Below, in pieces: positions 16,310 to 25,861 of a stretch of DNA of 64,000 bases. The notes under the pieces are model-generated. The model was not told the origin of the DNA and did no database searches. It saw only the letters and a list, made by a program, of their open reading frames with translations. Location of the stretch: the NCBI RefSeq assembly GCF_024519455.1, contig NZ_JALJRY010000011.1, positions 62,001 through 126,000 on the forward strand, written 5' to 3'. The position numbers and the translations under genes are program-made. Numbering within the stretch: position 1 is the stretch's first letter; each line of letters starts with the position of its first letter. The stretch comes from Streptomyces sp. STR69 (GTDB taxonomy: Bacteria > Actinomycetota > Actinomycetes > Streptomycetales > Streptomycetaceae).

Positions 16310-18748
16310 CTAGCCTCGGAGGCGGGACATCGTCGGGTCGAACAGCGGCTCCGCCGCGACGACCGCCTCGACGCGCTCGTCGAAGTAGCCGATCTGCAAC
16401 GTCGTTCCGGGGGTGGCGAGTTCGGTGGGCAGCCAGGCGTAGGCGATGCCCTTGCCGATCGTGTAGCCGTAGGCGGCGCTGGTGACGTAGCCGACGGCGC
16501 GCTCGCCGTCGTAGACCGGCTCCTTGCCCATGACGACCGAGCGGGGGTCGTCGATGGTGAGGCAGGTCAACTGCCTTTGTACGTCGGCCTTTCGGCGTTC
16601 CAGTGCGGCCTTGCCGAGGAAGTCGCCCTTGTCGAGTTTGACGGCGAAGCCGACGCCGGCCTCGTAGGGGTCGTGCTCATAGGTCATGTCGGTGCCGAAG
16701 GAGCGGTAACCCTTCTCCAGCCGGAGGCTGTTGAAGGCGCCTCGGCCTGCGATGACGCCGCCGAGGGGCTGGGCCGCCTGCCACAGGGTGTCCCAGAGTT
16801 TCTGGCCCTGGTCGGCGGTGGTGTAGAGCTCCCAGCCGAGTTCGCCGACGTAGGAGAGGCGCATGGCGGTGACGGGGACGGTGCCGATGTAGGCGTTCTT
16901 GGCGCGGAAGTACTTGAGGCCGTCGTTGCTGAAGTCCTCGTCCGTCAGGGGCTGGAGGACCTTGCGGGCCAGCGGGCCCCACAGGCCGATGCAACAGGTG
17001 CCGGGGGTGATGTCGCGGACCTGGACCGTGCCGTCGGCCGGGAGGTGACGGGTGAACCAGTCGAGGTCGAGGTTGCCGTTGGCGCCGACCTGGAAGCGGT
17101 CGCGGGCCAGGCGGGCGACGGTGATGTCGCTGCGGATGCCGCCGTCCTCGTCCAGCAGCAGTGTGTACGTCACCGAGCCGACCGACTTGGCGACCTTGCC
17201 GGTGACCAGGCCCTCCAGGAAGTCGGCGGCGCCGGGGCCGGTCACTTCGAGGCGTTTGAGGGCCGTCATGTCGTACATCGCGACGGTCTCGCGGGTGGCC
17301 TGTGCCTCGGCGCCGACGATGGGCGACCAGTACTGGGCCGCCCAGTCGTTGGGGGTCGGGATCGAACGGCCTTCCACCAGGGCCGAGTTGGCCTCGTACC
17401 ACTGCGGGCGCTCCCAGCCGTTGGCCTCCAGGAAGAACGCGCCGTGTTCCTGCTGGCGGGTGTGGAAGGGGCTGGTGCGGATCGGGCGCGGCTTACCGGA
17501 CGGCTGGAGGGGGTGGAGGATGTCGTAGACCTCGACGAAGTTCTGGCAGTCGCGGGCCAGGACGTATTCCGGGGCGAGTTGGTGCTGCTCGAAGCGGTTC
17601 ACGTCGCACTCGTGGAGGTCGAAGGACGAGCAGAAACCGTCGACCAGCCACTCGGCCATCGCGCGGCCGACGCCCGCCGAGTGCGTGACCCAGACCGCCT
17701 CGGCGACCCAGAAGCCCTTGACGTCCGGGGACTCGCCGAGGAGGGGGAAGTTGTCGGTGGTGAAGGAGAAGAGGCCGTTGATGCCCTCCTCGACCTTCGC
17801 GTCCTTCGTCGCGGGCAGGAGCGACTGGGTTTCCGTCCAGGCGTCCGCGAAGTCGTCCTCGGTGAACTTGAGGACGGACGGCATGTCGGCCGCCTCGTCG
17901 ACGGAGAGGATGTCGTCGGCCGAGATGGGCATCGGGCGGTGGCCGTAGTAGCCGATGCCGATGGCGTCGAAGCGGTCGCGGTAGTAGAGGTCGGCGTCCT
18001 GGTGGCGCAGGATCGGGCGGACGGCCTCCTCGGTCTGGCCGGCGAGGGCGGGTACCGGGCCGGTCCAGGCGAGCTGGTGGCCGAGCGGGGTCAGCGGGAG
18101 GTTCATGCCGACCATGCGGGCGATCTTCGGGCCCCAGATGCCGGCGCAGCACACGACGATGTCGGCGGGGATCTCGCCCTGGTCGGTGAGCACGCCGGTG
18201 ACGCGGCCGTCGGCCCGCTGGACGTCCAGGACCTCGTGGCGGGCGAGGAACGTCACGCCACGGTCCGTGGCCCTGCGGATCTGGGCCTCCACCGCGAGGA
18301 CGGCTTTCGCAAGGCCGTCGGTGGGGACCAGCAGGCCGCCGAGGACCCTGTCCGGGTTCACGAGCGGGTGGTGCTCGACGCACTCCTCGGGGGTGAGGAG
18401 GCGGGCCTCGATGCCCCAGGCGGTGATCCAGCCGTGACGGCGGTGGAGTTCGGCGACGCGCTCGGGGGTGGTGGCGACTTCGAGGCCGCCGACCTGGAGG
18501 AAGCAGGGCTTGCCGTCGACGTCGAGCGAGCAGAACTTCTCGACCGTGTAGCGGGCCAACTCGGTCATGGTCTTCGAGGAGTTGGTCTGGAAGACCAGTC
18601 CTGGGGCGTGCGACGAGGAGCCCCCGGTGGCGGGCAGCGGGCCCTGGTCGACCACGGTCACTTCGGTCCAGCCTCGCGCGGAGATCTCGTCCGCCAGCGC
18701 CGCCCCCACGACGCCCGCTCCGATGATGACCACTCGGGGTCCCGCCAT
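16310..18748 (-). CDS. dimethylglycine dehydrogenase / FAD-dependent N-demethylase
   Basis: This 812-residue two-part enzyme has an N-terminal DAO domain with the FAD motif VVIIGAGVVGAALADE and the SSSHAPGL segment, whose His is the covalent flavin site in this family. The C-terminal half is a GcvT-like folate-binding domain (from about residue 430), with the conserved late motif LRLEKGYRSFGTD. It converts dimethylglycine to sarcosine with formation of methylene-THF or formaldehyde. ATG 18748 is chosen because GGAGGT lies 9-14 bases upstream and the Rossmann motif begins at once. It heads the five-gene dmg-glyA-soxB-soxDA-soxG operon. GTTGC-type inverted repeats lie 30-65 bases upstream. Confidence 0.92.
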   Translation of the reverse strand: MAGPRVVIIGAGVVGAALADEISARGWTEVTVVDQGPLPATGGSSSHAPGLVFQTNSSKTMTELARYTVEKFCSLDVDGKPCFLQVGGLEVATTPERVAELHRRHGWITAWGIEARLLTPEECVEHHPLVNPDRVLGGLLVPTDGLAKAVLAVEAQIRRATDRGVTFLARHEVLDVQRADGRVTGVLTDQGEIPADIVVCCAGIWGPKIARMVGMNLPLTPLGHQLAWTGPVPALAGQTEEAVRPILRHQDADLYYRDRFDAIGIGYYGHRPMPISADDILSVDEAADMPSVLKFTEDDFADAWTETQSLLPATKDAKVEEGINGLFSFTTDNFPLLGESPDVKGFWVAEAVWVTHSAGVGRAMAEWLVDGFCSSFDLHECDVNRFEQHQLAPEYVLARDCQNFVEVYDILHPLQPSGKPRPIRTSPFHTRQQEHGAFFLEANGWERPQWYEANSALVEGRSIPTPNDWAAQYWSPIVGAEAQATRETVAMYDMTALKRLEVTGPGAADFLEGLVTGKVAKSVGSVTYTLLLDEDGGIRSDITVARLARDRFQVGANGNLDLDWFTRHLPADGTVQVRDITPGTCCIGLWGPLARKVLQPLTDEDFSNDGLKYFRAKNAYIGTVPVTAMRLSYVGELGWELYTTADQGQKLWDTLWQAAQPLGGVIAGRGAFNSLRLEKGYRSFGTDMTYEHDPYEAGVGFAVKLDKGDFLGKAALERRKADVQRQLTCLTIDDPRSVVMGKEPVYDGERAVGYVTSAAYGYTIGKGIAYAWLPTELATPGTTLQIGYFDERVEAVVAAEPLFDPTMSRLRG

Positions 18749-18777
18749 CGCCGCACCTCCGGCTAGAGAGCAATCGG

Positions 18778-18813
18778 GTTGCTGTCTGCGCAACATGCTT
18801 CAGGTTGCGCAAC
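18778..18813. promoter_or_regulatory. GTTGC/GCAAC inverted-repeat operators before dimethylglycine dehydrogenase
   Basis: GTTGCT-N5-CGCAAC lies at 18778-18794, one base off the GTTGCG-N5-CGCAAC site before choline dehydrogenase. A perfect GTTGCGCAAC palindrome follows at 18804-18813. Both are 30-65 bases upstream of the start codon, where a regulator could block or activate the promoter. Confidence 0.6.
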
Positions 18814-18895
18814 TCAATGTGCCCGGCGCGAGGAGCGGGTGTCAAGGGGTCCGGGACGCCGGGCGACGCCCCTGATCACCGGCCCGAACACAGCG

Positions 18896-18941
18896 ATGCC
18901 CGGTGGGCGGTACGCGTCCGCGCGCACCGCCCACCGGGCAT
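18896..18941 (-). terminator. terminator hairpin after the betaine transporter genes
   Basis: A perfect 16-bp stem (arms 18896-18911 and 18926-18941) with a 14-base loop lies 24 bases past the stop of the binding-protein gene. It separates the importer operon from the dimethylglycine operon promoter. Confidence 0.8.
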
Positions 18942-18964
18942 GGTCAACCGGGTTCCCGCTGCGG

Positions 18965-19942
18965 CTACTTGAGCCAGGCGTCCACCTTGGCCTGGTTGGC
19001 GTCGACCCACTTCTTCGCCGCCGCGTCGTCGGACAGCTTGTCCTGCGCTATGTACTTGGCGACGGTGTTCTGGTCCTCGTTCGTCCAGTTGAAGTTCTTC
19101 ACCAGGTTGTAGGCGGGGCTGCCCGACTTGGCGAACTTCGCGCTGACGATCTTGTCCAGGTCGTAGACCGGGTAGTCGCAGGCGATCTTCGAGGCGACCG
19201 CGTCACAACCCGTCGTGTACGCGGGCAGGGCGACCTTCTTCAGCGCCACCTCGGACAGGAACCACTGCGGCTCGTAGAAGTAGCCGATGACCCACTGCTT
19301 GTTCTTCTCGGCGGTGCGGAAGGCCTGGATGAGCGCGGTCTCGCTGCCCGCGTACACCACCTTGAAGTCCAGCTTCAGGTTCTTCACCAGCGCGGCGTCG
19401 TTGGTGACGTACGACGGGTCGCCGTCGAGGAGTTGGCCCTTGCCGCCCGACTCGGAGGTCTTGAACTTCGACGCGTACTTGTTGAGGTTCTTGTAGTTCA
19501 GGATGTCGGGGTGCGCCTTGGCGAGCCACGGCGGCACGTACCAGCCGATGATGCCTTTGTTGCCGGTCTGGCCGGCCTCGACGGCGGTCTTCTGGCCGGT
19601 GATGTACTTCTTCTTGAGGTCGTCGTGGCCCCAGTTCTCCAGGACCGCGTCGACCTCGCCGGTCCCGAAGCCCTGCCAGGCGATCTCCTCTTTCAGGTCC
19701 TTCTTGTTGACCGTACAGCCGAGTTTTTGCTGCGCGACGTACGCGACGACCGCCGCGTCCGCCTCGTAGCCCACCCACGGGTTGACCGCGAGGTTGAAGG
19801 TCCCGCACTTGGCCGAGCTGCCCGAGCTGCTGCCCGAGCCGGAGCCCGAGGACGTGTCGCCGACCTTCGCCCCGCCGCAGGCGGTGAGGGTGAGGCCGAG
19901 AACGGCCAGGCCGGCCGCGCCGGTACGCCAGTGTCTTGCCAT
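18965..19942 (-). CDS. glycine betaine/proline-type ABC transporter substrate-binding lipoprotein
   Basis: This 325-residue secreted lipoprotein has a signal with lipobox LTACGG (lipid Cys near residue 23) and a Ser/Gly linker, then an OpuAC/ProX-type fold. The NPWVGYEADAAVV opening of the mature domain and Trp/Tyr-rich segments (AWQGFGTGEVDAVLENWGH, GYFYEPQW) fit the aromatic cage used for quaternary ammonium ligands. Internal CxxxC-type cysteines may form a disulfide. It captures glycine betaine or a relative for the adjacent permease. AAAGGAG precedes ATG 19942. It is the last gene of the betB-ATPase-permease-binding protein unit and is followed by a strong hairpin. Confidence 0.92.
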   Translation of the reverse strand: MARHWRTGAAGLAVLGLTLTACGGAKVGDTSSGSGSGSSSGSSAKCGTFNLAVNPWVGYEADAAVVAYVAQQKLGCTVNKKDLKEEIAWQGFGTGEVDAVLENWGHDDLKKKYITGQKTAVEAGQTGNKGIIGWYVPPWLAKAHPDILNYKNLNKYASKFKTSESGGKGQLLDGDPSYVTNDAALVKNLKLDFKVVYAGSETALIQAFRTAEKNKQWVIGYFYEPQWFLSEVALKKVALPAYTTGCDAVASKIACDYPVYDLDKIVSAKFAKSGSPAYNLVKNFNWTNEDQNTVAKYIAQDKLSDDAAAKKWVDANQAKVDAWLK

Positions 19943-19956
19943 GGTGTCGTGCTCCT

Positions 19957-21963
19957 TTAAGCGCTGGTTCGGCGCGCGGCCGCCTGAGTGATCCGGTCGA
20001 ACATGACTCCCAGCAGGACGATGGCGAGCCCAGCCGCCAGGCCCTTGCCGTACAGCTCGCTCTGCGAGAAGCCGGCCACGACGTCGTAGCCGAGGGCGCC
20101 GGCTCCCACCAGGCCGCCCACAACAACCATCGACAGCACATAGATCAGGCCCTGGTTGGTCGCGAGGGTCAGGGCGCTGCGTGCCATCGGCAGTTGAACC
20201 TTGGTGATGATCTGCCAGGTGTTGCACCCGGCGGCGGTGGCCGCCTCCACGGTGGTCTCGGGCACGGCCCGTACCCCGTCGGCGGTGATCTTGATGGCGA
20301 CCGGTACGGCGTAGACGACGGCGGCGACGATCGCGGTGAAGCGGGTCGCGCCGAACAGCGCCAGGAACGGCACCAGATAGACGAACGGCGGCATGACCTG
20401 CGCCGCGTCCAGCGTGGGCCGCAGCAGCCGGTCCACCATCGTGCTCCGTCCCATCCACACGCCGAAGGCGATGCCGAACAGCATCACGATCACGGTCGCG
20501 ACGATCGTCGAGGCCAGCGTGGTCATGGCGTCCGACCACACGCCCGTTCCGACAAGCAGCCCTACGCATACGGCAGTTGTGACCCCGGACCGCCAGCCGC
20601 CGACGACCACGCCGATGCCGACCAGAGCCGCGCCGACGAGCCACCACGGGGAGTCGGTCAGCAACGACTGGAACGGGTTGAGCAGACCGTTGGTGATCGC
20701 GTCCCGGAAGGCGTTGGTGACGCCGGAGAGGTTGTCCTGCGCCCAAGTCGTCACGCTGTCCGCCGCGTTGGCGATGTGGCTGCCGGTGGTGCCTTCGCCC
20801 GGGAACTGCGCCGCCCACAGATACGTGTGCGACAGATAGATCAGCACTACGGCGACCACCGCGCCCGAACCGAGCAGCGGGCGGCGCCACTTGAGGAAGC
20901 GGCCGGACGAATTGCGGGCCTGTTCCGCCCGGGTGCTGGACGCGGTGGTGACCCGGTCGAGGACGATGGCCATGATGACGATGGCCAGGCCCGCGTTGAA
21001 GGCCGTACCGACGTCGAGCGACTGCAGTGCCTGCATGACGGTCTTGCCGAGGCCGGGCGCGTCGATCAGGGCCGCGATGGTGACCATCGCGAGGGCGGCC
21101 ATGATGGTCTGGTTGACGCCCATCACCACGGTCCGCTTGGCCATCGGCAGCAGCACCTTCAGCAGCGACTGCCAGCGGGTCGAGCCCATCGAGTCGGCCG
21201 CCTCGACGGTCGTCTCCGGGACGTTGCGGATGCCGTGTGCGGTGATGCGGATCGCGGGCGGGGCAGCGTAGATCACCGTGGCGATCACGGCGGAGGCCGG
21301 GCCGATGAGGAAGATCAGGGTGAGCGGGGCCAGGTAGACGAAGGTCGGCATCGTCTGCATGAAGTCCAGGAAGGGCGTGATGATCCGGTTGAACCGGTCG
21401 GACAGCCCCGCCCACACCCCCAGCGGGATCGCGAACACCAGCGCCACGAGGACCGCGGAGAGGGTGAGCGCCAGGGTGTCCATGCTCTCCTGCCACAGGC
21501 CCTGGAGCCCGAAGAAGGCGAAGCCGGCCATGGCGAGGAGCGCGACCCGCCAGTTGCCGACGGCCCAGGACACGAGGCCGGTGATGCCGACGACCCCGAG
21601 CCAGCCGATCTGCGGCACCGGCCGGTCGCCGCTCGGCTGCGAGATCAGGTCCTGGACGAAGGTCACCAGGTTGTCGATGACGAGACGGATCTCGTTGAAG
21701 AAGTAGAGGAAGAGCGGGTTGGAGTTGCGGTTGGCACCGACCGAGTCGTTGAGGTCGTTGAACCACCGGTGCAGACCGGTGAGATCGGCCGCCGCGAGCG
21801 TCAGCGTCTGCTTCCCGCGCAGCACGGCGAACAGCACCAGCCACACGACGAGGATGGCGCCCACCATCATGGGCCGGGTGATCTTGCGGCGCGGGCCCTT
21901 CACGTCCGGTACGGCGTCCGCGACTTGCTGCGCGGGCTCCGGTTTCTCCACGGCGACGGTCAT
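19957..21963 (-). CDS. betaine ABC transporter permease with two fused permease domains
   Basis: This 668-residue membrane protein contains two complete BPD_transp_1 domains in tandem. Each has an EAA coupling loop: EAADSMGSTRWQSLLKVLLP in the first half and EAATAAGCNTWQIITKVQLP in the second. Extra membrane helices precede each half. ProW-like permeases usually have one domain and work as dimers, so this gene supplies both halves in one chain; such fusions occur in actinobacterial betaine systems. ATG 21963 overlaps the ATPase stop by one base (TGATG); GTG 21966 is an alternative. It imports a quaternary amine with the ATPase and binding protein. Confidence 0.9.
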   Translation of the reverse strand: MTVAVEKPEPAQQVADAVPDVKGPRRKITRPMMVGAILVVWLVLFAVLRGKQTLTLAAADLTGLHRWFNDLNDSVGANRNSNPLFLYFFNEIRLVIDNLVTFVQDLISQPSGDRPVPQIGWLGVVGITGLVSWAVGNWRVALLAMAGFAFFGLQGLWQESMDTLALTLSAVLVALVFAIPLGVWAGLSDRFNRIITPFLDFMQTMPTFVYLAPLTLIFLIGPASAVIATVIYAAPPAIRITAHGIRNVPETTVEAADSMGSTRWQSLLKVLLPMAKRTVVMGVNQTIMAALAMVTIAALIDAPGLGKTVMQALQSLDVGTAFNAGLAIVIMAIVLDRVTTASSTRAEQARNSSGRFLKWRRPLLGSGAVVAVVLIYLSHTYLWAAQFPGEGTTGSHIANAADSVTTWAQDNLSGVTNAFRDAITNGLLNPFQSLLTDSPWWLVGAALVGIGVVVGGWRSGVTTAVCVGLLVGTGVWSDAMTTLASTIVATVIVMLFGIAFGVWMGRSTMVDRLLRPTLDAAQVMPPFVYLVPFLALFGATRFTAIVAAVVYAVPVAIKITADGVRAVPETTVEAATAAGCNTWQIITKVQLPMARSALTLATNQGLIYVLSMVVVGGLVGAGALGYDVVAGFSQSELYGKGLAAGLAIVLLGVMFDRITQAAARRTSA

Positions 21964-23051
21964 CACGCGTCGCCTTCCCGCCCGGCGACGACCGCGAGGA
22001 TCTCCTCGTCGCCGACGATGCCGAGCAGCTTGCCGTTCTCGACGACCTTGACCGGCCTGTCGGCCGCGAGCACCGCGCGCGTGGCCTCGCGTACGACGAC
22101 GTCCGGGCCCAACTCGGGTCCGTCCAGGGCGTCTTCGTCCACGGCGGGACGCATGATCCAGCGCAGGGTGAGGACGTCCCCGCGCGGCACGTCCTTCACG
22201 AACTCGCGCACGTAGTCGTCGGCGGGCGCGCCGACCAGCTCGTCACCCGTACCGCACTGGACCATCTTGCCGTCGCGCATGATGAGGATGCGGTCGCCCA
22301 GCTTGAGGGCCTCGGACAGGTCGTGGGTGATGAACACCATGGTCTTGCCGACCTCGTGGTGCAGACGGATGACCTCGTTCTGCATGTCACGGCGGATCAG
22401 CGGGTCGAGCGCGGAGAACGGTTCGTCGAAGAGGAGGACGTCCGGGTCACCGGCCAACGCCCTTGCCAGACCGACGCGTTGCTGCATACCGCCGGAGAGC
22501 TGGTCGGGGTAGGAGTTCTCGTATCCCGACAGACCCACCAACTCGACGACTTCCAGGGCCCGTTTGGTCCGCTCGGCCTTGCTCATGCCGCGTATCTCCA
22601 GGCCGAAGGACACGTTGTCGACGACCCGACGGTGCGGCAGCAGCCCGAAGTGCTGGAAGACCATGGAGAACTTACGGCGCCGCAGCTCGCGCAGCCGCTT
22701 GGCGTCCGCGTCCCGGATGTCCTCGCCCTCGAAGACGATCTCACCCGCGGTGGGTTCGATCAGCCGGGTCAGACATCGCACCAGGGTCGACTTCCCGGAG
22801 CCGGACAGCCCCATGACGACGAAGACCTCGCCGGGCGAGACCTCGAAGTTCACATCGCGTACGGCGGCAGTGCAGCCGGTGCGGTCCATCAGCTCACGGC
22901 GCGTCAGCCCGCACAGTTCCTCTGAGTCGGGTACCTGGTCCGCCTTCGGCCCGAACACCTTCCACAGCTTGCGCACGGAGATGACCGGGGTGGGGCCCGA
23001 GTCCTGGGGCGTGCCGCGCCGCTGCGGCACCTCGGTCTGTGCTGGGGTCAC
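21963..23051 (-). CDS. betaine/proline-type ABC transporter ATP-binding protein
   Basis: This 362-residue ATPase has Walker A GLSGSGKST (residues 81-89), a signature LSGGMQQR, Walker B VLLFDEPFSALDP and the H-loop FITHDLSEA. An N-terminal extension before the nucleotide domain and a C-terminal CBS-like tail (about 290-362) match the OpuAA/ProV group. In that group the tail senses ionic strength or cyclic-di-AMP. GTG 23051 is chosen because AAAGAGG lies just upstream and the frame farther left reads into the betB gene. It powers the fused permease and is coupled to it by a 1-base overlap. Confidence 0.92.
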   Translation of the reverse strand: MTPAQTEVPQRRGTPQDSGPTPVISVRKLWKVFGPKADQVPDSEELCGLTRRELMDRTGCTAAVRDVNFEVSPGEVFVVMGLSGSGKSTLVRCLTRLIEPTAGEIVFEGEDIRDADAKRLRELRRRKFSMVFQHFGLLPHRRVVDNVSFGLEIRGMSKAERTKRALEVVELVGLSGYENSYPDQLSGGMQQRVGLARALAGDPDVLLFDEPFSALDPLIRRDMQNEVIRLHHEVGKTMVFITHDLSEALKLGDRILIMRDGKMVQCGTGDELVGAPADDYVREFVKDVPRGDVLTLRWIMRPAVDEDALDGPELGPDVVVREATRAVLAADRPVKVVENGKLLGIVGDEEILAVVAGREGDA

Positions 23052-23071
23052 GATCGACCTCTTTTCGGCGT

Positions 23072-24541
23072 TCAGCCGCGGAACCAGTGCTGCGGCCGGG
23101 GTTGGATGTTCTGCCAGATGTGCTTGGGCTCTCGGTACTCGTTCAGGCCGGTCGGTCCCAACTCCCGGCCCACGCCCGAGTGTCCGAAGCCACCCCATTC
23201 CGCTTGCGGCACATAGGGGTGGTAGTCGTTGATCCACACGGTGCCGTGCCGCAGCCGCCGGGCGACCCGCTGGGCCTTCCCCGCGTCCTGGGTCCAGACG
23301 GCGCCGGCGAGTCCGTACTCGGTGTCGTTGGCGATGCGTACGGCGTCGTCCTCGTCGGTGAAGCGCTCGACGGTCAGCACGGGTCCGAAGGACTCCTCGT
23401 GCACCACCCGCATGTCCTGCGTGCAGCCGTCGAGGACGGTCGGCGGGTAGAAGTGCCCGTCGGCGAGGGCCAGTTCGGTCGGCCGCTCCCCACCGCATCG
23501 CAGGACGGCACCCTCCGCGATCCCGGCCGCGACATACGCCTCGACCTTCTCGCGGTGCTGTGCGGAGATGAGCGCGCCGGTCTCGGCCTCGGGATCGAAG
23601 GGTCCGCCGAGCCTGATCTGCCGCGCACGACGCACGACTTCATCCACGAACCGGTCGTGCAGCGAGTCCTCGACGATCAACCGGGCGCCCGCCGAACAGA
23701 CTTGGCCCGAATGCAGGAAGACGGCCGTGAGCGCGAAGTCCACGGCCGTCTCGAAGTCGGCGTCGGCGAAGATGACGTTGGGGTTCTTGCCACCCAGCTC
23801 CAGCGCCACCTTCTTCACGGTCGCGGCGGCGGTGGCCATGATGCGTTTGCCGGTCTCCAGGCCCCCGGTGAAGGAGACCATGTCAACGGCGGGGTCCTCG
23901 GAGAGCGGCGCGCCCACCTCGGGTCCCGTCCCGAGGACGAGGTTGGCGGCCCCGGCCGGCAGCCCCGCCTCCTCCAGCGCCTTCATCAGCAGGATGGAGG
24001 TGGAGGGCGTCAGCTCACTTGGCTTGAGGACGATCGTGTTGCCCGCGAGGAGCGCCGGGGCGACCTTCCAACTGGCTTGCAGCAGTGGGTAGTTCCAGGG
24101 CGTGATCAGCCCGCACACCCCGACGGGCTCGTAGACGACCCGGCTCACCGCGTCGTCGCGTCCGGTGTCGATGACCCGTCCGGCGTCGGTGCCGCCGATC
24201 CCGCCGTAGTAGCGGAAGCAGGAGACGACGTCGGCGATGTCGTACTCGCTCTCCACCAGCCGTTTGCCGGAGTCCAGTGACTCGGCGCGGGCGAACTCCT
24301 TGGCGTCGCGCTCAAGGATGTCGGCGGTGCGCAGCAGCAGGGCGGCGCGCTCCCGCTCGGGGGTGCGCGGCCAGGGTCCTTCGTCGAAGGCGCGGCGGGC
24401 GGCGGCGATCGCGGCCTCGGTGTCGGGACGCGTTCCCTCGGACACGGTCGCGGTGAGCGTGCCGTCGGCGGGACAGCGGATCTCACGGTGACCGCCGGCC
24501 ACCGCGTCGCGCCATTCTCCGTCCACATACAGGTCTGCCAC
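23072..24541 (-). CDS. betB: betaine aldehyde dehydrogenase
   Basis: This 489-residue aldehyde dehydrogenase has the nucleotide-site ITPWNYPLLQ, the general-base Glu in LELGGKNP and the nucleophile Cys in HSGQVCSAG. Family-typical ends (VNGTVWINDYHPYVPQAEWGGFGHSG-like region) favour betaine aldehyde as substrate, giving glycine betaine with NAD(P)H. GTG 24541 fits the usual family length. The longer frame upstream crosses the promoter region and is rejected. It is first in the unit with the betaine ABC transporter, linking uptake with the choline pathway. A weak GTTGCG-type site at 24567-24583 lies 26 bases before it. Confidence 0.9.
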   Translation of the reverse strand: MADLYVDGEWRDAVAGGHREIRCPADGTLTATVSEGTRPDTEAAIAAARRAFDEGPWPRTPERERAALLLRTADILERDAKEFARAESLDSGKRLVESEYDIADVVSCFRYYGGIGGTDAGRVIDTGRDDAVSRVVYEPVGVCGLITPWNYPLLQASWKVAPALLAGNTIVLKPSELTPSTSILLMKALEEAGLPAGAANLVLGTGPEVGAPLSEDPAVDMVSFTGGLETGKRIMATAAATVKKVALELGGKNPNVIFADADFETAVDFALTAVFLHSGQVCSAGARLIVEDSLHDRFVDEVVRRARQIRLGGPFDPEAETGALISAQHREKVEAYVAAGIAEGAVLRCGGERPTELALADGHFYPPTVLDGCTQDMRVVHEESFGPVLTVERFTDEDDAVRIANDTEYGLAGAVWTQDAGKAQRVARRLRHGTVWINDYHPYVPQAEWGGFGHSGVGRELGPTGLNEYREPKHIWQNIQPRPQHWFRG

Positions 24542-24566
24542 GTGTGGAGCCCTTCGAGCGAATTCC

Positions 24567-24583
24567 GTTGCGCATTGTGCACC
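24567..24583. promoter_or_regulatory. weak GTTGCG-N5-CGCAAC-like site before betB
   Basis: GTTGCGCATTGTGCACC matches the left half fully and the right half at 4 of 6 positions. It lies 26-42 bases before betB and shares the betB-purU intergenic space with stronger sites near purU. Confidence 0.4.
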
Positions 24584-24706
24584 GTATTGCTTGTGGTGGA
24601 ACACCCTGGCGAATGTGCAGACATACGTCAAGGGGTTGGCAGATGACGATTTCGCCATGCGGCCCATTGCCCGGCCGCCTCTTGACCGCGAGCGGCGCAC
24701 GGCCCA

Positions 24707-24740
24707 ACCATGTTGCGTATCGCTCACCATGTTGCGCAAC
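24707..24740. promoter_or_regulatory. GTTGCG direct and inverted repeats before purU
   Basis: ACCATGTTGCG occurs twice, at 24707-24717 and 24726-24736, offset by 19 bases. The second copy continues into the perfect palindrome GTTGCGCAAC at 24731-24740, 21 bases before the purU start. The same palindrome occurs before the dimethylglycine dehydrogenase gene. Confidence 0.6.
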
Positions 24741-24761
24741 ACGCACCGACGGAGGCCGCCC

Positions 24762-25634
24762 ATGTCCCCTCGACCGCACCCTGGCCGCGAATTCGTCCTC
24801 ACCCTCTCGTGCCCGGACACCACCGGACTGGTCCACGCCGTGAGCGGCTTCCTCGTCCGGAACTCCGGCAACATCCTGGAGAGCCGGCAATTCGATGATC
24901 GACTCAAGGGCCGCTTCTTCATGAGGGTCCACTTCGACGTTTCCGATCCAAACGCCGACCTGAAAACACTGCGTTACCGATTCGGTCCGGTCGCCGAGGC
25001 CTACCGGATCTCCTGGACCCTCCGGGACGCCTCCACGCCGACCAGGACCCTGATCATGGTGTCCAAATTCGGCCACTGCCTGAACGATCTGCTCTTCCGC
25101 AAGCGCACCGGCGCCCTCAACATCGAGATCCCGGCGATCGTCTCCAACCACCGGGACTTCGAGAGCCTCGCGGACACCTATGGCATCCCCTTCCACCACG
25201 TCCCGGTCACCAGGGACACGAAGGCCGAGGCCGAGGCACGCCTCCTGGAGCTGGTGCGCGAGCTGGACATCGACCTGGTGGTGCTGGCCCGCTACATGCA
25301 GATCCTCTCCGACGACCTCTGCAAGCAGCTCGAAGGCCACGCCATCAACATCCACCACTCCTTCCTCCCCAGCTTCAAGGGCGCCCGCCCCTATCAGCAG
25401 GCGTACGACCGAGGGGTGAAGCTCGTGGGCGCGACCGCGCACTATGTGACGCCGGAGCTGGACGAGGGCCAGATCATCGACCAGGACGTGGTCCGGGTGG
25501 ACCACTCGCTCGACCCCGAGGAGCTGGTCACGGTGGGGCGGGACGTGGAGGCGCAGGTGCTGGCGCACGCCGTGAAATGGCACAGCGAGAGCAGGGTGAT
25601 GGTGGACGGGAATCGGACGGTGGTGTTCCGGTGA
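24762..25634 (+). CDS. purU: formyltetrahydrofolate deformylase
   Basis: This 290-residue protein has an N-terminal ACT domain (about residues 1-85, starting VLTLSCPDTTGLVHAVSGF). The formyl-transferase-type catalytic domain carries the conserved NIHHSFLPSFKGARPY and the HYVTPELDEGQIIDQD segment with the catalytic Asp. It hydrolyses 10-formyl-THF to formate and THF, which drains C1 units made by dimethylglycine and sarcosine demethylation. ATG 24762 is preceded by GGAGG. It is divergent from betB and separated by 220 bases holding the GTTGCG-type repeats. Presence beside glyA and sox genes points to a catabolic rather than purine role. Confidence 0.93.
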   Translation: MSPRPHPGREFVLTLSCPDTTGLVHAVSGFLVRNSGNILESRQFDDRLKGRFFMRVHFDVSDPNADLKTLRYRFGPVAEAYRISWTLRDASTPTRTLIMVSKFGHCLNDLLFRKRTGALNIEIPAIVSNHRDFESLADTYGIPFHHVPVTRDTKAEAEARLLELVRELDIDLVVLARYMQILSDDLCKQLEGHAINIHHSFLPSFKGARPYQQAYDRGVKLVGATAHYVTPELDEGQIIDQDVVRVDHSLDPEELVTVGRDVEAQVLAHAVKWHSESRVMVDGNRTVVFR

Positions 25635-25860
25635 GGGGGTGAGCGCTGTATACGGCTTTCCAGCGGCGGTACCTGAGGCGCACGCCGGCACTGCCCGGCC
25701 TGTCCGCGGCGACGCGAGGCGAGGCGAGGTCGACACCATCCGGCCCATCCGCGGGGACCTGGAACGCAGGCCGGCGAAACAAGCCCGTCCGGCGATCGAG
25801 GACGAGGCCCCTTCAGGGCCGAAGCGGGGGTCTGGGGGCGACAGCCCCCGACAAGGCCCA
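25635..25860. repeat. intergenic stretch with dispersed repeat family A (copy 2)
   Basis: The copy spans about 25782-25856: GTCCGGCGATCGAGGACGAG, then GGCCCCTTCAGGGCC and GGGGGCGACAGCCCCC. It is the reverse complement relative of the copy at 13385-13487. The rest (25635-25781) shows no supported gene. The repeat directly abuts the point where the methylenetetrahydrofolate-reductase-like reading stops, so it marks a break. Confidence 0.6.
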
Positions 25861-25861
25861 C

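Noticed and set aside
24542..24922. N-terminal extension of betaine aldehyde dehydrogenase
   Set aside because: It would cross the divergent promoter region and the purU start; the GTG at 24541 gives the usual length.
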